From assembly GCA_963971405.1 (NCBI GenBank), contig OZ020484.1, forward strand, positions 28,232,770 through 28,296,769: a stretch of 64,000 nucleotides of DNA. The letters are read 5' to 3'. How positions within the stretch are numbered: position 1 is the stretch's first letter; each line of letters opens with the position of its first letter. A model generated the notes under the pieces. The model was not told the origin of the DNA and made no database searches. It worked only from the letters and a program-made list of their open reading frames with translations. The stretch comes from Psococerastis gibbosa. Lineage: Eukaryota > Arthropoda > Insecta > Psocodea > Psocidae. The position numbers and the translations under genes are program-made. This document shows, piece by piece, positions 45,601 through 53,172 of this stretch.

Positions 45601-46926
45601 CGTACGACACGCCATGGACAAGTTGCATTATACTACTAGCAACAGTCGTCAACAGTCATTAATGCCTCCCTGTCACAAGCCCCTTTGTTTTGATTGAGGG
45701 TGGCTTAGCACGCCTACACATAAACACAGAGCCTCAAGCCCGCCGCCACTGATTGAAAGTGACTTTCCGATAAATTAACATTATCAAAATATGCCTACAC
45801 CGTACACCTCATTGATTTTACTGAATGGAGCCATTGGTGTTTATTGTTTATTAGTAGCGGGTCAAAGGATCGCTTTTGGATTGGTAGGTAACTACTGAAA
45901 AAATTAGGTCTAATATTTTACGTATTTTCACTTATAGAATCTGGCAAAAGTGAAAAGGAAGTGAAGGAAGATTTAGTAAAAATGGTGCGCGAACAAATTG
46001 GGCCGATCGCTGCTTTTAGGTTCGTGTGCTCTATACGAGGGCTACCCCGCACAAGGTCTGGAAAAGTTGCCCGAAAATCCATTTCAGATCTAGCGAGAAA
46101 CAAATCTGTCAAGGTAAGATTTTTTTAATGCTATAAAACGTAGGTATTCACAATGTTGGTGTTAAATAGTTGTCCCTGGTTACACGTAAGTGTGTAACAC
46201 TGTGTGTTAAGTCGAGTTAAGTTAACACTAGCGTGTAAACTGATAGCTAACGTAACCAGGGTGTTTGCTAAACGCACTTCGGGATAGATTTTGTAGCTAG
46301 TTAAAAAAGCGGCGCTGCGATCGATAGTTGATTCGAATGTCACCCGCGATATTAGTTTATCACGGTGAACCTGCAACTCATAAGTATTTTTTTTGTAATC
46401 TTATTTTTGTCTAATTACCGTACTATATCAGAAGTTGAAATACACTAAATTTATATTTCTGTTAAATTATACAATCAAATAATCAACAAGTAATCGACAA
46501 GAAAGTATAAAGTCAAATCGTGTAAATATCGTCAAAATCATGTAGTTTTGTCATTGTCACTGTGCTAGTGCCTCAGTGATGGTGCTTTCCCTAAGAGATG
46601 CTCTCTAAGCAATTTATGGAAGTTAGTAACATTTCTCGCCGCTCTTAGTTCCATCGGGAGTTTTCTAAGGTAGGCGAATCCTTGTTGTATAGGATCCAGT
46701 CGCTCTCACTTGGCTGTGCGTGGTGCTGGCCTAAAAAGTCTCCCCTTTGCCTCGTGTTGTAATTTCCCCCACACCTCAGGCTTTATGTATGGCAGACTAC
46801 AATATTACAATAAATTGTCTATTTTGCCAGATTTCTGGGACTATTGAAGACGCATCTGTGTACAAGGACGTAAAGGAATGTCTCCAAAAGCATGGCTATG
46901 CCCTCACGGCCCCCGACCCCCTCTGA
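30524..46926 (+). CDS. ACSS3: Acyl-CoA synthetase short-chain family member 3-like, 12 exons, 681 aa
   Basis: The join 30524-30620, 35363-35531, 35797-35941, 36532-36773, 37333-37544, 38440-38668, 40123-40306, 40851-40977, 42884-43029, 44705-44927, 45938-46113 and 46831-46926 is 2046 bp, in phase throughout, with GT-AG introns. Activates acetate or propionate with ATP and CoA through an acyl-adenylate (family knowledge; ACSS3 is mitochondrial in mammals and prefers propionate). Seen: A3 P-loop YTSGTTDKPKG (283-293), A5 HWWQTETG (432-439), A7 YYDTMDAG (519-526), A8 DDVINVAGHR (541-550) and A10 LPRTRSGK with catalytic Lys634. GYYDTMDAG and the INVAGHR region read like ACSS3 rather than ACSS1/2, and the length is close to ACSS3. 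Odd: Asp289 where the motif has Gly, and no clear mitochondrial presequence. Confidence 0.95.
31920..32170 (+). repeat. Dispersed repeat family I, copy 5
   Basis: AACGACCCCATCGGTTTCCGG, TATTGGTTCCGTATGAATG, GGCAAACTGGTTCACTCCTC and CAAGCTCAGACATGCTTACC match the family. Intronic in ACSS3. Confidence 0.7.
32317..32535. mobile_element. Palindromic foldback element (about 220 bp)
   Basis: AAGAGTAATGACGCAATGGTCCACAGTA pairs with a complement near 32475-32505. ATAATAATAATTATGACCGG and TTTTGGATAC pair with GTATCCGAAACCGGGCATAATAATAATTAT. A 90-bp-arm hairpin in ACSS3 intron 1. Confidence 0.7.
34808..35299. mobile_element. Palindromic element family E, next to ACSS3 exon 2
   Basis: Left CTGCAGCCTGATCATGGCGA then TTATAATACCGGGGTTAATA and CCATGTCACGTGATGGTATT. 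The right half carries the complements, ending TCGCCATGATCAGGCTGC. Arms of about 120 bp. A related end lies at 51975-52012. It stops 63 bp before the exon 2 acceptor. Confidence 0.75.
35363..35531 (+). CDS. ACSS3: ACSS3 exon 2
   Basis: Acceptor gttgtttgcag, donor AATG|gtaaga. Residues 33-89: the N-terminal region with DPEGFWGE and TPWTQVLDNS typical of acetyl-CoA synthetase N-termini. Confidence 0.93.
35617..35759. mobile_element. Short MITE in ACSS3 intron 2
   Basis: Ends AAGGCTCGGTACACAC and GTGTGTACCGGGCCT are imperfect inverted repeats. The 143-bp element fills half of the 265-bp intron. Similar ends occur at 23912-24094. Confidence 0.6.
35797..35941 (+). CDS. ACSS3: ACSS3 exon 3
   Basis: Acceptor tttcttttaag, donor CAA|gtaagt. 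Residues 89-137, with LNACYNAVDRHVEAG and IIHDSPVTG, hallmark segments of this synthetase group. Confidence 0.95.
36532..36773 (+). CDS. ACSS3: ACSS3 exon 4
   Basis: Acceptor tgttttcag, donor GTAGA|gtaagt. Residues 138-218, with KKGDRVVIYMPLVPE and LGAVHSVVFGGFA. Confidence 0.95.
37333..37544 (+). CDS. ACSS3: ACSS3 exon 5 (ends in the P-loop motif)
   Basis: Acceptor cacgtttcag, donor ACTACAG|gtgggc, a weak donor beyond +2. Residues 218-289. Ends YTSGTT plus the first base of codon 289. Confidence 0.93.
38440..38668 (+). CDS. ACSS3: ACSS3 exon 6
   Basis: Acceptor ataattttcacag, donor TTTAG|gtacac. Residues 289-365, with KPKGIVRPTGGH, SDMGWVVGHSYICY and YEGKPDRTP. Confidence 0.95.
38669..39330. 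repeat. Repeat family Y and a direct duplication in ACSS3 intron 6
   Basis: ACCATAAGCTAAGTAT.GCCGA.AGCGGTG recurs at 58690-58725. Around 38835-38890 and 39030-39085, CACGGC.GA.GTGAAAACTTCATT and its complement form an inverted pair. TGCTTGCTTCATCACGCACC followed by TGTGCCCAATCCAAGAAA is present at both 38949 and 39269. Two CAGCTC.CCCCTTCGGGGC units lie at 39140-39210. Confidence 0.55.
39345..39690. repeat. Dispersed repeat family D, copy 1 (ACSS3 intron 6)
   Basis: CACGTTTCCTCCCCCCAAAG, AAATATACCATGGCCTGAAA and GACATGGGTATAATTTAAAT recur in reverse orientation at 60485-60760 and 61060-61310. Confidence 0.65.
40123..40306 (+). CDS. ACSS3: ACSS3 exon 7
   Basis: Acceptor gtttgtttccag, donor AAT|gtaggt. 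Residues 365-426, with NAIFTAPTALRVIKRDDPE and NIYVAGENCDHET. Confidence 0.95.
40851..40977 (+). CDS. ACSS3: ACSS3 exon 8
   Basis: Acceptor tatacatttcag, donor GCCG|gtaagt. Residues 427-469, with the A5 motif HWWQTETG and ITANCVGL. Confidence 0.95.
41574..41967. mobile_element. Palindromic MITE family A, copy A4 (ACSS3 intron 8)
   Basis: Ends GGGCGGTTTCCACCGACCGG and CCGGTCGGTGGAAACCGCGCC, inner ends GGGGGTGTTTCCACCGACCT and AGGTCGGTGGAAACCCCGCC, core AAAATGGCGTCATGGGATAT. Composite, as in A2 and A3. Confidence 0.8.
42250..42526. mobile_element. Palindromic MITE family B, copy B2 (ACSS3 intron 8)
   Basis: Ends GGCGGCAATTCCACCGGCGA and TCGCCGGTGGAATAGCCGCC, arms containing TAGATACTTA.CTTATCTATA and complement. 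Flanked by TAA and TTA. Confidence 0.75.
42650..42720. repeat. Family G fragment
   Basis: GGCACAAGTGCAAGCGCGTT and ACCACCTGGCCATCGAAGTC match 27370-27410 and the reverse of 51005-51050. Confidence 0.55.
42884..43029 (+). CDS. ACSS3: ACSS3 exon 9
   Basis: Acceptor tattatttgcag, donor CCA|gtaagt. Residues 469-517, with IVVKLPLPPG and ADERFVDTYF. The family C repeat begins about 28 bp after the donor. Confidence 0.95.
43057..43775 (-). repeat. Dispersed repeat family C, copy 2 (ACSS3 intron 9)
   Basis: Reverse of 4575-5432: GCTTTCCAATTTATACGTAG, GGTCCCAGGAACCCAAAAAA, TGCGGGGGGTCGCTTACCTC and GTAAACTCGGACCGGTTCTT. Close similarity to copy 1 over 700 bp suggests recent spread. Confidence 0.72.
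43921..44101. mobile_element. Palindromic element (180 bp, ACSS3 intron 9)
   Basis: GGCCCGATCTGACGACG pairs with CGTCGGATCCGGC. AGACGCTTGTCTTGTTATTA and TTATTATTATTGAATC pair with their complements around a short centre. Confidence 0.65.
44370..44530 (+). repeat. Dispersed repeat family I, copy 6 (partial)
   Basis: GAAGGACTTTTTAAGGACAT, CCAACGACCCCATAG and TCGATGTCAACCCACTCAG match the family. Confidence 0.55.
44705..44927 (+). CDS. ACSS3: ACSS3 exon 10
   Basis: Acceptor aattttttcag, donor CCAA|gtaagt. Residues 518-592, with GYYDTMDAGYYDEYGYVYV and DDVINVAGHRMSTSALED, the adenylate-binding A7/A8 region. Confidence 0.95.
44945..45190 (+). repeat. Dispersed repeat family I, copy 7
   Basis: GAAGGACTTTTTATGGACCC, AACGACCCCATGGATTTCGG, GGCCATTGGAAAACTGGGAT and TTACCATTGACGCAATGAAA; the fullest plus-strand copy. 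Starts 18 bp after the exon 10 donor. Confidence 0.7.
45938..46113 (+). CDS. ACSS3: ACSS3 exon 11 (catalytic lysine)
   Basis: Acceptor tttcacttatag, donor AAG|gtaaga. Residues 592-650, with REQIGPIAAFR and LPRTRSGK; Lys634 is the equivalent of the acetylatable catalytic lysine of Acs enzymes. Confidence 0.95.
46831..46926 (+). CDS. ACSS3: ACSS3 exon 12 (stop)
   Basis: Acceptor ctattttgccag, 31 codons and TGA at 46924-46926. The ISGTIEDASVYKDVKE segment matches the C-terminal TIEDPS..V.E pattern of the family. Confidence 0.95.
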   Translation: MSGTIEDASVYKDVKECLQKHGYALTAPDPL

Positions 46927-47180
46927 ACGGGATTTTAAATACCAACTTTGTGTCATAGTTAGAGTATTCACAATATTTTGTACTGCCTTTTGTGCATGCG
47001 TTCTCAGTCTATGTTGATCTGTTAATGTTGAATCAAATTACATTAATATGTATATTAGTACATTTGATGTTGTCTTCGCTGTAAGCTACAAGCTCTAAAT
47101 CAATTTAACATGTTGTATATTGCATTGAAAATATAGGCACAAATTGTTACTTGTTATTTGCCTGGCTAAGCACATTATTA

Positions 47181-47186
47181 ATTAAA
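47181..47186 (+). terminator. ACSS3: Possible ACSS3 polyadenylation signal (ATTAAA)
   Basis: ATTAAA lies 255 bases after the stop codon and is followed by T/GT-rich sequence. It is the commonest variant of AATAAA. No AATAAA was seen between the stop and this point. Confidence 0.35.
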
Positions 47187-47348
47187 TTGTGAAGTTATGA
47201 TTTAAGTGTCGATTCAAATATTTTCAACCTTTGGTGTAGCAGCCTACTTGGAAATTTCTACAAACATTGACGGCGGCTTCCATCAAGTTTAGGTAAAGTT
47301 ATGGTAACTGGAATACAAAGGATTCTACTGCTTTTCGTTGTATGGTTT

Positions 47349-47830
47349 TCTTGCTTTCCTACTTATACGTTAGTATAAAAAAGCTTTGTGATGGTCAAAT
47401 TGTATGATTTCGAGATCTCAACGGATTTACACATTTTCAGAGGTCCCGGGAACCAAAAAAGTAATTATTACGACATTACTGTATGTAAATTCGCCTGTGC
47501 GTCTTTTTTGATAAAATTCGGCATAGTTTCTCATATCCCATATCGGGATAATTTTTACTATTTTCGGCTAACTCAATGTTGGGCGGTTTTATTCGCCCAA
47601 AACCCCTAACTAAGAAAAATTTCTCATAGGCTCAACCTCTTTTTTTTATATACATATATTGTTGACTTAGGCATTAGCCCGATAGAAATCGCTTCCCCCT
47701 TATTGGTTTTTTCCTGGAGGCAAAAAATAAAAACCACAATTTTCTTTGAATAATTCATCTATTACAGTACCTATCACTAAGAGATAACATTGGAATACAC
47801 TTACGGGTTCACTTGTACTGGTCCTTTCTT
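47349..47830 (-). repeat. Dispersed repeat family C, copy 4 (diverged)
   Basis: CTTGCTTTCCTACTTATACG, AAGCTTTGTGATGGTC, TCAACGGATTTACACATTTT and GGCTAACTCAATGTTGGG align with copy 2, with many changes. Lies just downstream of ACSS3. Confidence 0.65.
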
Positions 47831-47939
47831 AATGTTAATGCATGGTAAAAACTGCACAGAATCCGTTACCATAAGTTTACCTTCACTTCGTGGAAATAAT
47901 TTAAGTTATTCAATAAAATCATTCTAAGCTGAAATGTCA

Positions 47940-48010
47940 GAACATGTGGATTAGTGGTACGGAATCTGACTTTCACACGAAAGGTGGTTGGTTTGAGACC
48001 CACGAAAAAA
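47940..48010 (+). repeat. SINE head fragment (tRNA-like)
   Basis: ACATGTGGATTAGTGGTACG, CTGACTTTCACACGAAAGG and GGTTGGTTTGAGACC match the head of the S1/S2 SINEs with a degraded B box. Confidence 0.55.
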
Positions 48011-48371
48011 ATCAATGCACGAAAAATAAATAAATCGTTACCACAAGGATGTATGAAAATAATGAAAATAAATGAAAAAATAAAAAATATACCATACACA
48101 TTTTCGGGTGATCTATGTACACTCGGTGGTGGCCAGCACATTTTTAATTGTAAAAGAAAAAGGATTAAAATTATAAAAATAATCCTTAAAAATGCTCAAT
48201 GAATAAAATTTTGAAAAAATTCATACTCTGATGTCACAGCTGTTTTTGTGTGGTCTATAGGGATGAGGGAAGCATGTGGGAATGTCGCTCTGCGTTATTT
48301 CTACTTTAAAATGCAAAGCGATTTATTACTCTCCTATATAGTGGCAAATAATGTGTAGGTTACAAAATGTA

Positions 48372-48450
48372 AAGGTGCGGAATAGTTCAGTTGATAGAGC
48401 AGTGGGTTAGAATACAGAAGGTCGAGGGTCGAAACTCGACATAAAAGGAA
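48372..48450 (+). repeat. tRNA-like SINE head, third type
   Basis: AGTTCAGTTGATAGAGCAGTGG (A box), then AGGTCGAGGGTCGAAACTC (B-box-like). A diverged relative is at 51500-51575. No clean cloverleaf. Confidence 0.45.
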
Positions 48451-48589
48451 AATGTAATAATAATAATCACCTTTATTTCCATTAGGTTTATCAATTAAAT
48501 TAGAGATCTAGGTCATCCCATTGACATTATACAAGAAACTGCGTTACAAATTACAGTTACAGTATTCTTTCAGTTACAGTTCAGTTACA

Positions 48590-48800
48590 ATGCAGTTACA
48601 AATTCTATTCTAAATGATATTTGAGATAGCTGCCGTTATTTCATCCGTTGTGTAAAAACATTTTGGATAAGAAACATTTTAAGTGTGGATTTAAATTGCT
48701 TGTAGGGCTGTTCTGTAAAGGATTGGGGTAACACATTCCAAAAAACACATTCCAAAAAGACTTACTCTTATTAGTCGGGGCCAGTTCCACTTTCTTCCTG
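48590..48800 (-). mobile_element. LINE 3'-end relic (reverse)
   Basis: The reverse strand reads W-N-V-L-P-Q-S-type then a Lys-rich tail K-Q-F-K-S-T-L-K-M-F-L and a stop, the usual end of non-LTR RT ORFs, followed by TAACTG repeats and an AT-rich tail. Broken and 5' truncated. Confidence 0.45.
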
Positions 48801-48860
48801 TGAGTCAGTTCAGTGGAGATTAAGTGTCCGCCTAATGTGTCTGCCGGACGTGGGTCATAC

Positions 48861-50110
48861 CGTACCCAATCTTAAAGGGTGGCTTACCTTGATTGGTAGG
48901 GATAAAACGCAGTAGCTTTCCTGCAGTAATGTTTCTCAGTTTTACTTTAATTTTCAGGCCGTTTCAATAAATTATGATTTTTATTTGTGAAGCTGAAACC
49001 CCTAGCCCATCTTGTCTGCGGCCCTGGCCCCTGAGTGTAATAAACCAACCTAATAATTGACAATAAAGAACAACGACTGAAGAGAAAAAATGTGGTTTAA
49101 TCTTTAGTTAATTGGGACAAGTGGGTGAGCCATTCAACTGAGTAATTTTTTATTTACGATTGCTGATCAATGATCATCACAGATGATTTTTGGTGTCCTC
49201 CACTTTTGCTTTCCCGCACCCACTCAAATAAACGCCATGGTAAATTGAAGTAAGGCAGACGGCAATTTTGAATTTCATTAATCTCAGTAGGTAGATAATC
49301 CCTTCTATTTAAAGTAAGATTGGAGCTAAACTGTAGATGTAAACATAGAGGCATAGACGCGTGTGACTCCTGCTGTAAGGTCGAACGAAGATTCTTTGAT
49401 TTACCAGTATTTTCGTAAAGAATCTGCTTACACTTATAAATTTAAGTATTCTGTAAAATTATCAATTGCTATACCCATATATTAAGCATAGAAAACATGA
49501 TATTTGGTCTAAAAATAAAAAAAGTACACTCCAGACGACCACAACAAGAGTACTGTCCACTTAAAAAAGAGACCGTCTACTTCATTTAAGGTACCTAGCC
49601 AAAGTTGTTAAAGCAGATGTCTATGCAGGCGAAGAGGACAAAATTCAGATTATGATTATACCCTTCATAATAATCATGTGGCAGTTAGGGGTGCTCCACC
49701 TAGTGAAGTGTCACCTAAGAAAAAGCTAAAGTTGCCAAATGCATAGCCTATGTATTGTATCGCAAGGTTTACTTACAAAAATCTAAATTAAAATGTTTCA
49801 AATTTCTCGGGAGAAGGGGGGGGGGGTATTGACTACACCTACAACTTGTGAGCCCCTCCTAAACTTTCCGCTGGATCTGACCTTGATAACACAGCATTTT
49901 CTGAAGGGCCTCGATGGATTGGACCGCCTGTAAATGAACCCCCAGCATTGATGAGTAACCAGTAGGCTATTAAAGTGACCTGTCATAGAAGACATCCATC
50001 ACTATGATAATCACAGGGGAAGTTTACCACAAAAATACGAGATAAATGAGAGGTAATGATACGAGGGTTTGTCCTCACAGAGCGAGGGGAGGGTTTCGCC
50101 CCCGCGGAAA
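48861..50110. other. No recognised gene
   Basis: Intergenic sequence between the ACSS3 3' region and the promoter at 50116. A G run lies at about 49817-49826. The 100 bp before 50116 become G/C-rich (GAGCGAGGGGAGGGTTTCGC), in keeping with promoter-proximal DNA. Confidence 0.4.
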
Positions 50111-50113
50111 GCG

Positions 50114-50150
50114 TCTATAAGAGGTAGAGAAACGCAGGCTCTTCATCAAG
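50114..50150 (+). promoter_or_regulatory. Core promoter: TATA box and initiator
   Basis: TATAAGAG starts at 50116. TTCATC, with its A at 50145, fits an initiator 29 bases downstream, the standard spacing. The upstream region is G/C-rich against an AT-rich background. Confidence 0.6.
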
Positions 50151-50198
50151 CTCTGTCCGCCAGCCATCGGTAACGCACCTCCACCGCTGCTTCAACAG
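50145..50198 (+). other. Non-coding leader exon of an unidentified gene
   Basis: 54 bp from the inferred start to a strong donor CAACAG|gtatgt. It contains no ATG, so it would be a 5'-UTR exon. The following 13.8 kb gave no convincing acceptor-plus-start exon, so the coding part is either unrecognised or outside the window. TATA-driven, short-leader genes in arthropods are often highly expressed or hormone- or cuticle-related; that is context, not evidence. Confidence 0.5.
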
Positions 50199-50464
50199 GT
50201 ATGTCTACCTTCTTTTGTAAAGTTATCTTTTTTTTTTAACAGTGTACCTATAGTTTATGGATTAACATTGGAATTTTCGACACTAGATAGGATAAGGGTC
50301 AGTTCGAGTATTAGCTGGAAATTGGTTTGTTGAAATAATTGTTCGATAATCGCAGCCATACCTATCGGCTTATGAAACTAGCATCTTAACAGACTCACAA
50401 GCTGACGCTGTTTGAACGAGTACCTATCTCTATTAAAAAGTTTTTTTTTTTAATACGGTACCTA

Positions 50465-50740
50465 CCTTGCAGTACAATCTGAACTGTTGAGTTTTTGAAA
50501 CTATTACTGCAATATATACCTTGGCTGTATCTATTGTTCAGTATGCTCTATCTGTTTGGGGAGGAATATACGATATGATATTGTACTAGTTTGAATAGAA
50601 TTAATGTGGCGTTGAAGAATATCCTTAGTGTCCTTTAGTAAGCCCTATAAATTGTACACAGCACTTCTCAATGTTCTGACAATTTTGGATAGCAAGAATG
50701 CAAGTATAATTATTTAAAGCAGTAAAAGGTCTTTAAATCA
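50465..50740 (+). mobile_element. LINE reverse-transcriptase relic
   Basis: Around 50515-50590 one frame reads V-Q-Y-A-L-S-V-W-G-G-I-Y, the conserved post-catalytic segment of Jockey/CR1-type RTs, followed by stops and remnants of the next helix. Dead fragment. Confidence 0.55.
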
Positions 50741-50845
50741 GAGTTGACCATTATCAGTTGATATAATAACAGTACACTATCAGCAGAAATCCTCACATCA
50801 GACATTCATTTATTACCATGCTTATTACCTCCCACTCACCTCAAT

Positions 50846-51175
50846 ACAATAGCCTCTTCAGTCGTCTCTGTGGGTAATGCCTGTGTTGACTTACGACAGG
50901 TCTTCGATCGTAAAGTGTGTACAGACTCGCACATGTCTGCTGAGCTCGCTACCGTAATGCCAACGAATGTAAAAATGCAATAACTTACCGCTCATAAATA
51001 TATATCGACTTCGATGGCCAGGTGGTAGCGTGCTTGTACGTGTGCGAGCCTCTACACGCCATGGGATCAGAGACGCATCGTAACTCGAAACAAGTACCTA
51101 TTAGGTAACTTAGTGAGGCGACTGAAGAGGTCAATCGGATACATTCATTGAATTGCTTGTATGCGATTAACCTTT
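50846..51175. mobile_element. Family G palindromic element
   Basis: CCTCTTCAGTCGTCTC and complement at 51118-51132, CAGGTCTTCGATCG.AAAGTGTGTA.AGACTCGCAC and complement at 51035-51075. Arms of about 130 bp. A long A run and TATATA tract follow at 51182-51215. Confidence 0.6.
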
Positions 51176-51499
51176 TTAAATGAAAAAAAAAAATATGTAT
51201 ATATATATATATACATACTCATCATATTGGGGGGCTTATCACCGAGTTATTAGGTACCGTTCCGAATCGAAGGCATAAAAACATACCTACTATAGTATGT
51301 CTAAATCTACTAGAGATAATGCCTGTTTACGTTGGTTCAAAGTCCTGAAGACGTTTATGGTCCACCAAAACGTTTCAAATTTTTATTACGACAAGATCGT
51401 GCGCTCTGTGTACTCATGTTGTTGTCAAGTGTTCCCTGACATTAAAATGAGATTATAAACGGCGTCATTCATAATATGGAGACACCATAGGCTTAACGT

Positions 51500-52140
51500 T
51501 TAGAATAGTCCAGTTGGTTGTGAAATAGACTATAAAACGGAAGGTCGAGGTTCGAGGTTCGACGTAAAAGAAAAAATCCTTTTCGGCTCTGGCCGATCAG
51601 CAGCCTATCATAATACCGATATTTGAGGAGGCTGTTTACAAACTTGGCCAACTCCAAGTAGTAGAATTTTTCAGGAGAGAGGATTTTCTGTTGAAAATTG
51701 CATTAAGCTTATAGCTAACCCTAGACTTCTCAGCGCTTCCGTGCGCAATCAGGCTGCTTTTGTCACTTTATTTTACAACGTGCAGGTGGACATTAAAATT
51801 TTCAGCAAAGTCGAATCAAAACCCGATTTTCTGAAAAAATGGAGTTGACCACGTTTGTAACCAAGCTCCTCATTTATTTAATCCCCTAGTAATAAAAATG
51901 TAAACAAGATAATTTTATAATGGAAAGTGCTATTCAAAATTTGTTTGCTTACATTTTTAATACCAGGGGATTAAATAAATACCGGTATTATAATCGCCAT
52001 GATCAGGCTGCAGGAGTAGGGAGATTCCGCAGACCCTGCTTTTCCTCTACGCCATCTACGCTATGTAATAAAAAATAAAAAATACTTCATCATCCCCTAC
52101 CACAACATCATCACTTTGACTGGACGCCATCTTAAAATGT
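51500..52140. repeat. Mixed repeat block (SINE-like head, family E end)
   Basis: GAAGGTCGAGGTTCGAGGTTC (tRNA-like) then TCCTTTTCGGCTCTGGCCGA, whose complement lies at 11440-11475. TATTATAATCGCCATGATCAGGCTGC at 51987-52012 matches the family E end. ACTGGACGCCATCTT near 52115 matches, in reverse, 11278-11292. The two regions are scrambled copies of one repeat. Confidence 0.5.
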
Positions 52141-52371
52141 GTATCTCAGGGACGGATTAAGCCCATTTTAGGGGAGGGGGCGGGTAGTTGTGGGTTAAAA
52201 TAGGAGACACATAATATGTAGGATCGATTTTGTCAGAGAGTAATAAATTAAATTACAATAGATTTTTTACATTGTAGTATTATATGGTATATATAACACT
52301 GACATTAAATTAACTTTGGTTGAAGAGGTATCCTCCTCGTTATAACCGAAATTAGAGGATATGGAAAAAAC

Positions 52372-52444
52372 TGGGCTTGGCGGGATTCGAACCCACGATC
52401 TACGCCTAACTGGGGCGTCGTCTTAACCGCTGGACCACAAGCCC
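52372..52444 (-). tRNA. tRNA-like cloverleaf (73 nt), anticodon position AGT; gene or SINE head
   Basis: The reverse strand folds into a complete cloverleaf: acceptor GGGCTTG/CAAGCCC (7 of 7 pairs), D stem GTC/GAC, anticodon stem ACGCC/GGCGT (5 of 5), T stem GTGGG/CCCGC with loop TTCGAAT, discriminator A. A box TGGTCCAGCGG and B box GGTTCGAATCC are intact. The anticodon loop is CCAGTTA, so positions 34-36 read AGT (Thr), but position 33 is C rather than the near-universal T, and no CCA or strong T4 terminator follows. A tRNA-derived repeat or pseudogene is as likely as a working tRNA. Confidence 0.5.
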
Positions 52445-52788
52445 CGACAAGTCCAGTAAATGCCAAATCCTCTACTTATGCTCTAATTGACATGATTTTA
52501 ATAGATTTACCAAATTTTGGGAAAGGCAGCAACCCCCGTCTGCCCCCCCCCCCTGTACCTACTGTCCAATATTGAATGTATGGCATATAGATCGACCGCC
52601 TGAAACTTTTTGAGTACCTTATACTAGGCATTAGAACATCTAACTTTAGTTTTAAGTTTCAAAGTTTATTTGTATTTTCTTATTTGTAATTTCTTGAGTA
52701 GGCTACCCAGGCACTTCATTATAAAGTGAGATGTATTCTTTATAAAGAATTTTATTGCCCGCGTACTTTATCATATGCATTAAAGCAA

Positions 52789-53172
52789 GGCGCCCATTCC
52801 ACCGACCGGCTGGGGCTATTTACAAAAACGGTGACGTGGTAGCAGACATTCAAGACTTAGGTGGCGTTTCCACCGACCTCGCATTGCAGAATGCAAATGA
52901 CATTGACGGAAATTAGAATTATTCTTTTTATAGAAATCTATTAAAATGTTTGTAATTAACATATCCCATGACGCCATTTTTTAATTTTAGTTTGTTTGTT
53001 TGCGATTTTACTGTATGATCATTGATCAATTTTAACTATGGCATAGAGGAAAATAAACATTTCCGTCAATTCTGCAATGCGAGGTCGGTGGAAACGCCAC
53101 CTAAGTCTTGAATGTCTGCTACCACGTCACCGTTTTTGTAAATAGCCCTAGCCGGTCGGTGGAATGGGCGCC
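52789..53172. mobile_element. Palindromic MITE family A, copy A5 (composite)
   Basis: Ends GGCGCCCATTCCACCGACCG and CGGTCGGTGGAATGGGCGCC. Inner ends GGTGGCGTTTCCACCGACCT and complement. Core CATGACGCCATTTTTTAATT. Confidence 0.82.
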
